The notes beneath the pieces are model-generated. The model was not told where the DNA came from. It saw nothing but the letters and a program-made list of their open reading frames with translations, and did not search any database. Both the position numbers and the translations under genes were made by a program. 64,000 nucleotides of DNA. Source: Tomitella fengzijianii (GTDB taxonomy: Bacteria > Actinomycetota > Actinomycetes > Mycobacteriales > Mycobacteriaceae). Position 1 is the stretch's first letter; every line of letters starts with the position of its first letter. The stretch covers positions 1,298,679 through 1,362,678 of the forward strand of contig NZ_CP041765.1 in NCBI RefSeq assembly GCF_007559025.1. Reading direction: 5' to 3'. Shown here piece by piece: positions 26,457 to 37,630 of this stretch.

Positions 26457-27980
26457 ATGGCAGACGACGACGCAGCGCAGGCGCAAAAGGATCCGGCGGC
26501 GGAATCCGGTACCGGCGCCGCGACGAAGCCCCGGGGCCGGCTGCCCGCTGTCGACGCCTTCTTCAAGATCACCGAGCGCGGGTCCAGCTACACCCGCGAG
26601 ATCCGCGGCGGCGTCGTCACCTTCGTCACCATGGCGTACATCATCGTGCTCAACCCCCTGATCCTCGGCAGTTTCAGCGAGGACGACGCGGCGGCGCACA
26701 AGGACGTGCTCGGCAACATCCTGCCGGTAGGGCAGGTGGCCGCCGTGACGGCGCTGGTCGCCGGCGTCATGACGATCGCGTTCGGGCTCATCGCGAAGTA
26801 CCCGTTCGGCTTCGCGGCAGGGCTCGGGATCAACACGCTGCTCGCGGTCTCCATCGTCCCGCAGGTGACCTGGCCGGAGGCGATGGGCCTCGTAGTCATC
26901 GACGGCATCATCATCGTCATCCTCGCCGCCACCGGATTCCGGACCTCGGTGTTCAACGCGATCCCGGCGCAACTCAAGTCGGCGATCGCGGTGGGCATCG
27001 GCCTGTTCATCGCGTTCATCGGCCTGGTGGACGCCGGGTTCGTGCGCCGCATCCCGGACTCGGCCAACACGACGGTCCCGGTGGGGTTGGGGATCGACGG
27101 GTCGATCGCCTCGTGGCCGACAGCGCTTTTCGTCTTCGGGCTGCTGCTGATGGGTGTGCTCGTCGCAAGGAAGGTGCGCGGCGGATTGCTCATCGGCATC
27201 GTCGTCACCACGATCGTCGCCTTCGTCGTCGAGCAGATCTGGCACATCGGCGCTTCGGCGGGCACCAACCCCAAGGGCTGGAGCATGTCGGTGCCGGACA
27301 TCCCCGGCACCCTGGCCGGTCTGCCAGATCTGAGCCTCGTGGGCGACTTCAGCTTCGGCGCCTTCGCGCGCATCGGTGTGCTCTCGGCGTCGCTGCTGGT
27401 GTTCACGCTGGTGCTCGCGAACTTCTTCGATGCCATGGGCACGATGACCGGGCTCGGCAAAGAGGCGGGCCTCGCAGACAAGGACGGAAACCTGCCCGGA
27501 ATGGGGCGGGCGCTGATCGTGGAGGGGACGGGCGCCATCGCGGGCGGCGTCGGCTCCGCGTCGTCGAACACGGTGTTCGTCGACTCGGCGTCAGGGATCG
27601 CCGACGGTGCCAGGACCGGGCTCGCCAACATCGTGACCGGGTTGCTGTTCATCGCGGCGATGTTCCTCACCCCGCTCTACGAGGTGGTACCGCTCGAAGC
27701 CGCAGCGCCCGCGCTGGTGGTGGTCGGCGCCATGATGATGAGCCAGATCAAGGACATCGACTTCGGCCGCTTCGACGTCGCGCTGCCGGCGTTCCTCACC
27801 ATCGTGGTGATGCCGTTCACCTATTCGATCGCGAACGGCATCGGGGTCGGGTTCATCACGTGGGTGGTGCTGGCCGCGGCGACGGGGAAGGCGAGGAAGA
27901 CCCATCCGCTGATGTGGCTGGTGGCGATCGCGTTCGTCGCCTATTTCGCGGTCGGCCCGATCACAGACGCCGTGACCTGA
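26457..27980 (+). CDS. NCS2-family purine permease (AzgA-like)
   Basis: A 507-residue membrane carrier of the nucleobase:cation symporter-2 family, AzgA branch, which imports adenine, guanine or hypoxanthine. Signature stretches are REIRGGVVTFVTMAYIIVLNPLIL at the N-terminus, FGLIAKYPFGFAAGLGINTLLA, LANFFDAMGTMTGLGKEAGL and the substrate-site GVGSASSNTVFVDSASGIADGARTG. The last differs from the canonical TSxTTY/ESxxGI form in detail, so substrate preference is uncertain. About 12-14 hydrophobic segments are present. Translation is probably leaderless. It is not obviously linked to its neighbours. Confidence 0.87.
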   Translation: MADDDAAQAQKDPAAESGTGAATKPRGRLPAVDAFFKITERGSSYTREIRGGVVTFVTMAYIIVLNPLILGSFSEDDAAAHKDVLGNILPVGQVAAVTALVAGVMTIAFGLIAKYPFGFAAGLGINTLLAVSIVPQVTWPEAMGLVVIDGIIIVILAATGFRTSVFNAIPAQLKSAIAVGIGLFIAFIGLVDAGFVRRIPDSANTTVPVGLGIDGSIASWPTALFVFGLLLMGVLVARKVRGGLLIGIVVTTIVAFVVEQIWHIGASAGTNPKGWSMSVPDIPGTLAGLPDLSLVGDFSFGAFARIGVLSASLLVFTLVLANFFDAMGTMTGLGKEAGLADKDGNLPGMGRALIVEGTGAIAGGVGSASSNTVFVDSASGIADGARTGLANIVTGLLFIAAMFLTPLYEVVPLEAAAPALVVVGAMMMSQIKDIDFGRFDVALPAFLTIVVMPFTYSIANGIGVGFITWVVLAAATGKARKTHPLMWLVAIAFVAYFAVGPITDAVT

Positions 27981-28052
27981 GAAGCCGCCTGAACGGGCAC
28001 GCGGTCCCGGGGCGGGCGGCGCCCGGCGCCGCGGCTGCGGAACAATGGTGGG

Positions 28053-28886
28053 GTGGTCAACGTCATCGACATCACCGACGCCGACGATCCGCGGATCGAC
28101 GACTATCGCAACCTCAACTCGTCGGACCGGCGCCCGGATCTGCCGGGGGGCAAGGGGCTGGTGATCGCCGAAGGGGTGCTGGTCGTCCAGCGGATGATCG
28201 AGTCGAGGTTCGCGCCGCATTCGCTGCTGGGTGTGGACAGGCGGTTGCAGGAGCTGGGCAGCGGACTCGACGCTGTCGACGTCCCCTTCTACCGGGTGGC
28301 TGCGGAGGTCATGGACCGGTGCATCGGTTTCCACCTCAACAGGGGCGTTCTCGCCGCGGCGCGCCGGTCGCCGGAGCCGGATCTCGACACGGTTCTCGAC
28401 GGCGCGCGAACGGTCGCGGTGCTCGAGGGCGTCAACGATCACGAGAACATCGGTTCGATGTTCCGCAATGCGACGGGGCTCGGGATCGACGCGGTCGTAT
28501 TCGGTGCTCGATGCGCAGACCCGTTGTATCGGCGTGCCGTGCGGGTGTCGATGGGGCACGTGCTGCGGCTCCCGTTCACGCATCTTCCGGAATGGCCGGC
28601 CGGGATCGCCGAGCTGCGGTCGCATGGCTTCAGCGTGGTCGCATTGACTCCGGACCCGGAGGCTCCCATGCTTGCCGAGGTACTTCATGACCGGGGACCG
28701 GCCGATCGCGTGGCGCTGCTCGTGGGGGCCGAGGGTCCGGGATTGCGGAAGCACACCATGAACGCGTGCGACGCGCGGGCCCGCATCCCGATGGCCCCCG
28801 GCACGGACTCGCTCAACGTGGCCACCGCGGCCGCCGTCGCATTCTATGAGCGGCTCCGCAGCATGCAGTTGGCCGACGTGGGGTGA
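28053..28886 (+). CDS. TrmH/SpoU-family rRNA methyltransferase (Rv0881-like)
   Basis: A 277-residue SPOUT methyltransferase that methylates the 2'-O of a ribose in rRNA or tRNA. It has an N-terminal substrate-binding domain (about 1-100, including GLVIAEGVLVVQRMIESRF) and the catalytic domain. The catalytic domain shows motif 1 NDHENIGSMFRNATGLGIDAVV, motif 2 LVGAEGPGL and motif 3 RIPMAPGTDSLNVATAAAVAFYE, which form the trefoil knot and SAM site. Its place equals M. tuberculosis Rv0881. The start is GTG at 28053; an AACAAT hexamer 6 bases upstream may give a leaderless transcript. The modified nucleotide is not predictable. Confidence 0.88.
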   Translation: MVNVIDITDADDPRIDDYRNLNSSDRRPDLPGGKGLVIAEGVLVVQRMIESRFAPHSLLGVDRRLQELGSGLDAVDVPFYRVAAEVMDRCIGFHLNRGVLAAARRSPEPDLDTVLDGARTVAVLEGVNDHENIGSMFRNATGLGIDAVVFGARCADPLYRRAVRVSMGHVLRLPFTHLPEWPAGIAELRSHGFSVVALTPDPEAPMLAEVLHDRGPADRVALLVGAEGPGLRKHTMNACDARARIPMAPGTDSLNVATAAAVAFYERLRSMQLADVG

Positions 28887-28902
28887 CGAGGAGGCCGGGT
28901 AG

Positions 28903-29274
28903 ATGGTCCGCGGACACGTGCACCAGGAAGCGGTGAATCGTGGCAGGCCGCATCACGGCACGGTGCATCACGGCGTGCATCACGGCACGGGAGCGCGGTC
29001 GGGTGGAACTGCCAGGACGACGCCGTATCCGGCTGCCGGGACCGTGGTGTCGACAATGATGGCGGCGTGGACCGCGGTGTTCGTGGCAGTCGCCGGGCTG
29101 GGACTGACGGCGGTGTCCCCGTGGCTGGCGATCGCGGTGAACGTCGTGGCGGCGGGCGTGGCCGCAACCGTGGCCCACCGGTGCCGGCTTGCTACAACGG
29201 TGCGGTGGATCGTGTGGGGCGCCGTCCCGGGGGCGATCCTGGGCTGGGCAGCACTGGCGGTTCTCGCGTTGTAG
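28903..29274 (+). CDS. DUF2537-like small membrane protein (Rv0882-like)
   Basis: A 123-residue protein directly after the TrmH gene (17-bp gap) with GGAGG about 9 bases before its ATG, so the two are likely co-transcribed. Residues 1-40 are His-rich (HHGTVHHGVHHGTG) and encoded by a 12-15-bp tandem repeat. Three hydrophobic segments follow (about 48-68, 70-90, 97-121). The place equals Rv0882 of M. tuberculosis, a small membrane protein. Function is unknown. Metal binding by the His-rich stretch is conceivable, but the repeat may simply be a recent DNA expansion. Confidence 0.65.
   Translation: MVRGHVHQEAVNRGRPHHGTVHHGVHHGTGARSGGTARTTPYPAAGTVVSTMMAAWTAVFVAVAGLGLTAVSPWLAIAVNVVAAGVAATVAHRCRLATTVRWIVWGAVPGAILGWAALAVLAL
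28951..28992 (+). repeat. CATCACGGC-based tandem repeat encoding a His-rich stretch
   Basis: Units at 28951-28965, 28966-28977 and 28978-28992 all begin with CATCACGGC; the outer two are 15 bp and the middle one 12 bp. The frame is kept. Confidence 0.8.
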
Positions 29275-29380
29275 CGTTCTGGCGCGCGTGTCACCACGGC
29301 GGCAGCCCTGCGGCGGCGGACCGGGCATGCACTCCGGCGCCGATGCGGAAACCGGCGGCGTGCGACTAACCTCACTGAGT

Positions 29381-30529
29381 ATGCGCCGGACAATTTTCGA
29401 CACTGATCACGATGCGTTCCGCGACAGCGTGCGCACATTCATCTCCCGCAACGTCGTGGACCGGATCGACGAGTGGGAGTCGGCCCAGATAGTTCCGCGT
29501 GAACTGTTCACCGAGGCCGGTGCTGCAGGATTCCTCGGTATGGCGATTCCCGAGGAGTTCGGCGGCGGGGGAGTCCCCGATTTCCGCTTCAACATGATCA
29601 TCGGCGAGGAGTTCGCCTACGCGGGTGCGGGCGCCGCCGGCCTGGGCCTGACTCTGCACAATGACATCTGCCTGCCCTACCTCCTTTCCCTCGCCGACGA
29701 CGAGCAGAAGAAGCGCTGGCTGCCCGGCATCGCCTCCGGGGAGATCATCTCGGCCATCGCGATGACGGAGCCGGGTGTGGGCTCGGACCTTGCGAACATC
29801 GCGACCACGGCCATCCGTGACGGTGACGAGTACGTGCTCAACGGCTCCAAGACGTTCATCACCAACGGCATCAACTCCGATCTGGTGATCGTGGCGGCCA
29901 AGACGGACCCGCGTCAGAAGCACAAGGGGCTCAGCCTGATCGTCGTCGAGCGCGGGATGGCCGGATTCGATCGCGGCCGGAACCTCGCCAAGCTCGGCCT
30001 GCACTCCCAGGACACCGCGGAGCTGTTCTTCGACGACGTGCGCGTGCCGGCGTCGAATCTGCTGGGGGAGGAGGGCAAGGGCTTCGCCCACCTGATGCAG
30101 AACCTGCCGCAGGAACGCCTGTCGATCGGCGTCGCAGGTGTCGCAGCGGCCCGCGCCGCGTTCGACTGGACCAAGGACTACGTCCGCGAGCGCAAGGTGT
30201 TCGGCAACTCGGTGGGCGCATTGCCGACGACGCGGCACGAGCTGGCCCAGATCGCCACCGAGGTCGAGGTGGCCCAGCACTATGTGGACCAGGCGGTGCT
30301 GTCGCTGAATGCGGAGGAACTGAGCGCGGTCGACGCGTCCATGGCCAAGCTGTGGTGCACCGAGCTCCAGGGGCGCACGGTCGACCGTTGCCTGCAGCTG
30401 TTCGGCGGTTACGGATTCATGCTGGAGTACCCGATCGCACGTGCCTATGCCGATGCGAGGGTGACGCGGATCTACGGCGGCACCAGCGAGATCATGAAGG
30501 AGATCATCGGCAGGTCGCTCGACGTCTGA
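29381..30529 (+). CDS. Acyl-CoA dehydrogenase
   Basis: A 382-residue flavoenzyme that introduces the alpha,beta double bond into acyl-CoA in beta-oxidation or branched-chain catabolism. Typical segments are the FAD/substrate site AIAMTEPGVGSDLANI, the QERLSIGVAGVAAARAAFDWTKDYV helix, the LFGGYGFMLEYPIARAYADARVTRIYGGTSEIMKEIIGRSL region and VLNGSKTFITNG. Length matches the short-chain family. A TAACCT hexamer lies 8 bases before the ATG and no ribosome site is seen. This gene is absent from the corresponding place between Rv0882 and Rv0883c in M. tuberculosis. Chain-length preference cannot be told. Confidence 0.92.
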   Translation: MRRTIFDTDHDAFRDSVRTFISRNVVDRIDEWESAQIVPRELFTEAGAAGFLGMAIPEEFGGGGVPDFRFNMIIGEEFAYAGAGAAGLGLTLHNDICLPYLLSLADDEQKKRWLPGIASGEIISAIAMTEPGVGSDLANIATTAIRDGDEYVLNGSKTFITNGINSDLVIVAAKTDPRQKHKGLSLIVVERGMAGFDRGRNLAKLGLHSQDTAELFFDDVRVPASNLLGEEGKGFAHLMQNLPQERLSIGVAGVAAARAAFDWTKDYVRERKVFGNSVGALPTTRHELAQIATEVEVAQHYVDQAVLSLNAEELSAVDASMAKLWCTELQGRTVDRCLQLFGGYGFMLEYPIARAYADARVTRIYGGTSEIMKEIIGRSLDV

Positions 30530-30573
30530 TCCTGTCCCGTCGCGGCGGCACGCCGACGGGCGCGGACGTGATT

Positions 30574-30615
30574 CCGGCCTCCGGTACCGGACACCACCTC
30601 GGTACCGGAGGCCGG
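30574..30615. terminator. Bidirectional terminator hairpin
   Basis: Perfect 16-base arms CCGGCCTCCGGTACCG (30574-30589) and its complement (30600-30615) surround a 10-base loop. They lie between the convergent acyl-CoA dehydrogenase (stop 30529) and sepH (stop 30639). Confidence 0.88.
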
Positions 30616-30638
30616 ATGCTGCGCCGGCGGACGGGGCC

Positions 30639-31673
30639 TCAGCCGTTGGCGTTGCTGCGGACTCCCAGCAGCACGTCCTCCCAGGACGGCATCGTCGGCT
30701 TGTGTTTGCGGGCCTTGCCGCGGGTGTGCGGGCTCGGGTGCGGGATGAGCGCGTCCTCGGACTCCTCGTCGCGACCGGGGCGGGGCTCGGCCGGGGAGGC
30801 GTCGTCGGCAGGAGCCTCCGCGTCCTCGGCGGACGGGCGGTCCGTGCCGGTGCGGTCCCGCCCGGATGCGTCATCCTGCCGCGCGCCGTCGCCTGCTGCG
30901 ACGCCGTCGGCCGGCGCCGCGCCGGCGTCGCCCGCTTGCGCGCCGGGCTCGGTGCCGACGCGCGGAGCGGCGGTCTCGACCTCCGGCGCCGCATCCGAGT
31001 CGGGTTCGACGCCGGCGACATCGGGCCCGTGGATGCCCACGTGCGGCGCGGACGTGGGCGCCGGTACCGAGGCGATCGGGCGCAGCGGCCGGTTCACGTC
31101 GGGGTCCAGCAGCTCCGTGGCAGCGTCGTCGAGAGCATTGAGAGTCCCCGTGAGCCCCTCTTTGTACAGGCGCCAATGCGCGGAGTTGCGCGAACGCCCC
31201 GCCCACCACGACAGCTGCACCACCCACTCGCCGTCCGCGGTGCGCCAGGCGTCCCATTCGCCCGCCTCGGGATCCAATCCGCGGGCACGGAAGACGATGG
31301 TGACGATCTCCTCGAGGGTCTGCACCGCAGGCCCGTCGGAACGCACCGGATGCCCTTTGCGGCCCATGTCCGCGGCGTTGCCGCGCTCGAGCAGGACCGG
31401 ATGTGCGAAGCGTTCGACTCGGGACTCGGGAATTCCGGCCAGCTCCGCCACCTCCGCGACGGAGGCACCGGCGCGTACGCGTGCCTGGATCTCGCGCGGG
31501 CGCAGCTGGCTGCTCGTCTCCACCTCGATCTGTCCCAGGCGGCTGAGGTCACCGCGCGCAGCGGCGCGCAGGCGATCGTCCGCGGGGACGGAGAAGCGGT
31601 CTTCGGAGCCCTTCACCTGGAGCAGGACGTTCTTGCCGCCCGCGTCCATGCCGATCACTTGAAGTTCTCGCAC
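30639..31673 (-). CDS. sepH: Cell division protein SepH (DUF3071)
   Basis: A 344-residue protein of the SepH/DUF3071 family, which in Streptomyces binds FtsZ and stimulates its assembly (M. tuberculosis Rv0883c). The N-terminus (VRELQVIGMDAGGKNVLLQV) and the helix-turn-helix core (LRPREIQARVRAGASVAEVAELAGIPESRVERFAHPVLLER, about 66-108) are diagnostic. A conserved WRLYKEGLTGTLNALDD segment follows, then a long Ala/Asp/Pro-rich disordered linker (about 205-320) and the conserved tail PSWEDVLLGVR. GTG at 31673 has GGAGG about 8 bases upstream. It is probably monocistronic. The linker length varies widely in the family. Confidence 0.93.
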   Translation of the reverse strand: MRELQVIGMDAGGKNVLLQVKGSEDRFSVPADDRLRAAARGDLSRLGQIEVETSSQLRPREIQARVRAGASVAEVAELAGIPESRVERFAHPVLLERGNAADMGRKGHPVRSDGPAVQTLEEIVTIVFRARGLDPEAGEWDAWRTADGEWVVQLSWWAGRSRNSAHWRLYKEGLTGTLNALDDAATELLDPDVNRPLRPIASVPAPTSAPHVGIHGPDVAGVEPDSDAAPEVETAAPRVGTEPGAQAGDAGAAPADGVAAGDGARQDDASGRDRTGTDRPSAEDAEAPADDASPAEPRPGRDEESEDALIPHPSPHTRGKARKHKPTMPSWEDVLLGVRSNANG

Positions 31674-31875
31674 GCGTAGACCTCCTGTGGCAGCTTCCGG
31701 TAGGGCGAGCGTAACCGAGTCGAGACCACTGCGCGGGGAGGACACGCGTCGGGGTGCTTGCCATTGCTGTCGTTGCACATTACTGAAGTGCCAAAGGTAC
31801 CCGAGTGCGACGCAGGGGGCGAAAGTGGCGGATGGGACCGTGCTTCCCATCCGCCGCAAGGAGCACGGAGAACGG

Positions 31876-31910
31876 CCGGGGCGGAGCGCAATCGCTGCGC
31901 TCCGCCCCGG
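31876..31910 (-). terminator. serC terminator hairpin
   Basis: Perfect 15-base arms CCGGGGCGGAGCGCA (31876-31890) and its complement (31896-31910) have a 5-base loop. The hairpin lies 12 bases beyond the serC stop codon. The remaining 200 bp up to sepH should carry the sepH promoter; nothing else is seen there. Confidence 0.88.
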
Positions 31911-31922
31911 CAGTCCGCGGAA

Positions 31923-33212
<1,290 letters not shown>

Positions 33213-33222
<10 letters not shown>

Positions 33223-34340
33223 AAGACCTCGGCCCAGCCCTCGACGGACTCCGGCCCGCGCGGGCCGGGGCCCACGTACAGCGCCGCCGGACGCACCAGC
33301 TTGCCCAGCCGCTTCTGCTCCATGATGTGCGCGCACCATCCCGCTGTGCGGGCACAGGTGAACATGGCGGGCATCATCTGCGGCGGGACCTCGGCGAAGT
33401 CCAGCATGACCGCCGCCCAGAACTCCACGTTGGTGGCGATGGCGCGGTCCGGACGGCGCTCCCTCAGTTCGGCAAGAGCGGCCTGCTCCAGTGCCGCCGC
33501 GGCCTCGTAGCGGGGCGCGTCGAGCTCCTTCGCGGTGGCACGCAGCACGCGGGCGCGCGGGTCCTCGGCGCGGTAGACGCGGTGTCCGAACCCCATGAGC
33601 CGTTCGCCGCGGTCCAGGATCCCCTTGACCAGCCCGCGGGGGTCGTCGGTGCGTTCCGTCTCCTCGATCATCGGCAGCACCCGGGCAGGGGCGCCTCCGT
33701 GCAGAGGGCCGGACATGGCGCCCACCGCACCCGACAGCGATGCGGCCACGTCCGCGCCCGTCGAGGCGATGACCCGCGCGGTGAAGGTCGACGCGTTCAT
33801 GCCGTGCTCGGCGGCGGACACCCAGTAGGCGTCGACGGCGCGGACGTGGCGGGGGTCCGGATCGCCCTTCCAACGGACCATGAACCGCTCGGTGATGGTC
33901 GAGCACTCGTCGATCACCGTCTGCGGGACGGCAGGCTGGTAGATGCCGCGGGCCGACTGGGCCACGTAGGACAGGGCCATCACCGATGCGCGGGCGAGCT
34001 GTTCGCGTGCGTCCTCGTCCGTGGTGTCCAGCAGCGGGTCGAAGCCCCAGATCGGTGCCAGCATCGCCAGGCCGGCCTGCACGTCGACCCGCACGTCGCC
34101 GGTGTGGATGGGCAAGGGGAACGGCTCGGCCGGAGGGAGGCCGGGGCCGAACCTGCCGTCGACGAGCAGCGCCCAGGCGTGCCCGAAGGTGATCTTGCGG
34201 GAGACGAGGTCGTCGATGTCGACTCCCCGGTACCGCAGGTGACCGCCGTCCTTGTCCGGCTCGGCGATCTCCGTGGTGAAGGCGGTGACTCCCTCGAGGC
34301 CCTCGGAGAAGCCCTCGGGGAGGTCGGCTGCGGTCGGCAT
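33213..34340 (-). CDS. citA: Citrate synthase-like protein CitA (second citrate synthase)
   Basis: A 375-residue member of the citrate synthase family, shorter than GltA and equivalent to M. tuberculosis citA (Rv0889c). It should condense acetyl-CoA or propionyl-CoA with oxaloacetate. The two catalytic His regions are present (SGPLHGGAPARVL near 211, LMGFGHRVYRAEDPRA near 249). At the catalytic Asp position the sequence reads NVEFWAAV, with Glu for the usual Asp of NVDFYSG (near 303), which may be general for this subgroup and may alter activity. The start at 34340 has AGGAG 7 bases upstream. It is divergent from gltA, and its upstream region holds a 16-bp tandem array. It could also be a methylcitrate synthase, although no prpBD genes are nearby. 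Confidence 0.88.
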
Positions 34341-34362
34341 TGTGGCGCTCCTGGATCTTCGA

Positions 34363-34441
34363 TTGCGCGGGTATCGGGCTGCGCGGGCGTTGGGCTGCGC
34401 GGGCGTCGGGCGCGCAGTCGTCGGGCTGTGCGGTTGGCGGG
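34363..34441. repeat. 16-bp tandem array upstream of citA
   Basis: Five units of about 16 bp (34363, 34379, 34395, 34411, 34426) have the core CTGCGCGGGCGTyGGG. Units 2 and 3 differ by one base and the outer ones are decayed. It begins 23 bp upstream of the citA start codon and so probably overlaps its promoter or leader. The rest of the 34341-34780 gap has no gene. Confidence 0.85.
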
Positions 34442-34688
34442 TCCGACGGCCGGTTCGCGGCCCTTACCCACGAGTATGACGCAAGACACACGCGAAGTGC
34501 AGTCCGGGGCGAGGCGCTGCCTGGCAGGGTTCCGGTCCGCGCGTCCGGGCGGCCTTCGGTACCGGCGGGTAGCCCGCATCGGCCCGTGCCGCGGTAGGCT
34601 GAAACCAAGTGCGCAGGTCACAGGATCGACGTGCGCTGCGCGGGTGGCCGGACGCGGACCTGCTTGGGCACCGCCCCCGGAGGGTGAC

Positions 34689-34694
34689 TAGATT
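34689..34694 (+). promoter_or_regulatory. -10 hexamer TAGATT, gltA promoter
   Basis: TAGATT fits TAxxxT. It is 86 bases before the ribosome-site-supported gltA start and 2-5 bases before two in-frame GTG codons (34697, 34700). Confidence 0.5.
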
Positions 34695-34780
34695 CTGTGG
34701 TGGGAACCGATGCTCCAACAGGGGTTATCCGGGCCGAGGACTTCCACGTTACTGAGTCACCAATCGGAGAGGGATGTTCT

Positions 34781-36082
<1,302 letters not shown>

Positions 36083-36182
36083 CCCGCAGCCGCGTGCACC
36101 GGCGCGCCGGGACGACCAGTCGCTCCCGCACACCCAGTAGCAATGAGACACGTCGCAGCGTCGACGACGAGAGGTGATCGCA

Positions 36183-36563
36183 ATGACCAAGCCAGTGGTC
36201 GAGTACCCGGAGGGGCCCCCGCCGAACGACTTGGTCGTCGAGGACATCGTCGTCGGTGACGGTCCCGAGGCCCAGGCCGGCGACATCGTCGACGTCCACT
36301 ACGTGGGCGTCGAGTACGACTCCGGCGAGGAGTTCGATTCGTCCTGGAGCCGCGGAGAGTCGATCCGCTTCCCGCTGCGCGGGCTCATCAAGGGCTGGCA
36401 GGACGGCATCCCCGGAATGCGGGTAGGCGGTCGACGTCAGCTGACCATCCCGCCGGAGCTGGGCTACGGGCCGGCGGGGGCGGGCCACCAGCTCTCCGGC
36501 CGGGCCTTGGTGTTCGTCATCGATCTGCTCGGTGTGCGCACACCGGACGACGCCGAGGAGTAG
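36183..36563 (+). CDS. FKBP-type peptidyl-prolyl cis-trans isomerase
   Basis: A 126-residue single-domain FKBP with no signal peptide, hence cytoplasmic. The fold shows [23 protein letters not shown], the binding-pocket [29 protein letters not shown] and the last strand [10 protein letters not shown]. Aromatic and Asp residues that line the FK506 pocket (Tyr, Phe, Asp, Trp) are kept. The start at 36183 has GAGAGG 8 bases upstream. It follows gltA on the same strand, which I recall as common in related actinobacteria; the functional link, if any, is unknown. Confidence 0.92.
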   Translation: MTKPVVEYPEGPPPNDLVVEDIVVGDGPEAQAGDIVDVHYVGVEYDSGEEFDSSWSRGESIRFPLRGLIKGWQDGIPGMRVGGRRQLTIPPELGYGPAGAGHQLSGRALVFVIDLLGVRTPDDAEE

Positions 36564-36576
36564 CCACCGGGCGACC

Positions 36577-36612
36577 CGTTCTCCGGCGTCACGCGTTCTC
36601 GGGCGTCAACGG
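36577..36612. repeat. 17-bp tandem repeat between FKBP and DsbA-like genes
   Basis: CGTTCTCCGGCGTCACG (36577-36593) and CGTTCTCGGGCGTCAAC (36594-36610) are followed by a short remnant that touches the stop of the DsbA-like gene. It fills the 51-bp convergent gap. Confidence 0.8.
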
Positions 36613-36614
36613 TT

Positions 36615-37412
36615 CTACTGCTCGGCCAGGAGCCTGTCGATCATCGAGGTGAAGGTGTCGATCGGCTGCGCGCCGAGGATCGGATGACCGTTGACGGAGA
36701 ATGCGGGCGTGGCGGGGATTCCGAGCCGCTGCGCCGTCATCGTGTCGACGTGCAGCAGAGCTTCGAAATCGTCACTGTTCATCTGCGCCATGAACCGGTC
36801 GATGTCCGGCACCCCGGCGTCGACGGCGAAGCCGCGGAGGCGCTCCGGGCTCATCTCTGCGTGGCCGGACTCCGGTGCGGCGGCGTAGAGGGCGGAGTTG
36901 AACTCCCAGAAGCGACCCTGAGCGGCAGCGGCCCGCCCGGCGCGTGCCGCACGGGCGGACTCCTCACCGTAGATGGGCAGATCCCGCCATTCGATCCGGA
37001 GCTGACCGCTGTCCACGTACCGGTCGATGAGCTCCGGCTTGATGTCCTGGCTGAACTTCGCGCAGAACGGGCAACGGTAGTCTGCGAACTCCACCAGGAC
37101 GACCGGCGCGTCGACGGCCCCCATGGCGAGGGCGTCTCCCTCGGTCCTGCGAGCCAGATCGCCGAGCGGCCCGACCCCGCCGTCCGCGGATGCCCGGTCC
37201 TCGTCCGAGATCGATGCCGGGTTCGCCCCCGCAGCGGTCGCGTCGTCCTCGCCCTGTCCGGTGAACAGGACGATCCCCAGAACCACTGCGATGACCACGA
37301 CGACGGCGAAGGCGGCGTACTCGATCCGCCTGCGCGTAAGTCCGGCCGCGGCAACAGGAGGGGACTCCCGTGCAGTGCGGCGGTCAGGATTGTCGTCCGG
37401 CTGCGGGTCCAT
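36615..37412 (-). CDS. Membrane-anchored DsbA-like thiol:disulfide oxidoreductase
   Basis: A 265-residue protein with a short cytoplasmic tail, one transmembrane anchor (about 31-52, IEYAAFAVVVVIAVVLGIVLF) and an extracytoplasmic thioredoxin/DsbA domain. The active site is CPFC (about 113-116, FADYRCPFCAKFSQDIKPEL), and the cis-Pro lies in RLGIPATPAFSVNG. It should oxidise or isomerise disulfides of exported proteins. ATG at 37412 has GGAG 5-6 bases upstream; a GTG at 37454 would lengthen it by 14 residues. The 5' region contains an array of TACTA/TAGTA half-sites next to the blaI-M56 locus, so control by BlaI is possible. Confidence 0.87.
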   Translation of the reverse strand: MDPQPDDNPDRRTARESPPVAAAGLTRRRIEYAAFAVVVVIAVVLGIVLFTGQGEDDATAAGANPASISDEDRASADGGVGPLGDLARRTEGDALAMGAVDAPVVLVEFADYRCPFCAKFSQDIKPELIDRYVDSGQLRIEWRDLPIYGEESARAARAGRAAAAQGRFWEFNSALYAAAPESGHAEMSPERLRGFAVDAGVPDIDRFMAQMNSDDFEALLHVDTMTAQRLGIPATPAFSVNGHPILGAQPIDTFTSMIDRLLAEQ

Positions 37413-37468
37413 CGATTCTCCGTCCGGTTTTTCTGCGTCGTCGGGGCGTTCCACTCATGCGAGCGAAC

Positions 37469-37511
37469 TACTAGGCGGAATAGTATCCAAACGGCTACTA
37501 TTTTGCATAGT
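37469..37511 (-). promoter_or_regulatory. TACTA/TAGTA half-site array, BlaI-like operator candidate
   Basis: Within an AT-rich island, TACTA (37469-37473) and TAGTA (37481-37485) form one dyad with a 7-base spacer. TACTA (37496-37500) follows, and ACTAT-TTTGC-ATAGT (37497-37511) forms a second dyad. BlaI/MecI repressors bind TACTA...TAGTA-type dyads in staphylococci. The array lies 57-100 bp upstream of the DsbA-like start and 120 bp below the end of the M56 gene. Confidence 0.45.
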
Positions 37512-37630
37512 TGCCCTGGGGCGAGGAGTGCGGCAACCGTCGGCAGTGCCTGTTGCGGAGCGCCGGCGTTACGAACGATCGGTGTGGCGGGCGCACGCGG
37601 GCTGTTGCGGTGCGCAGTGTCTGGGTCCGG

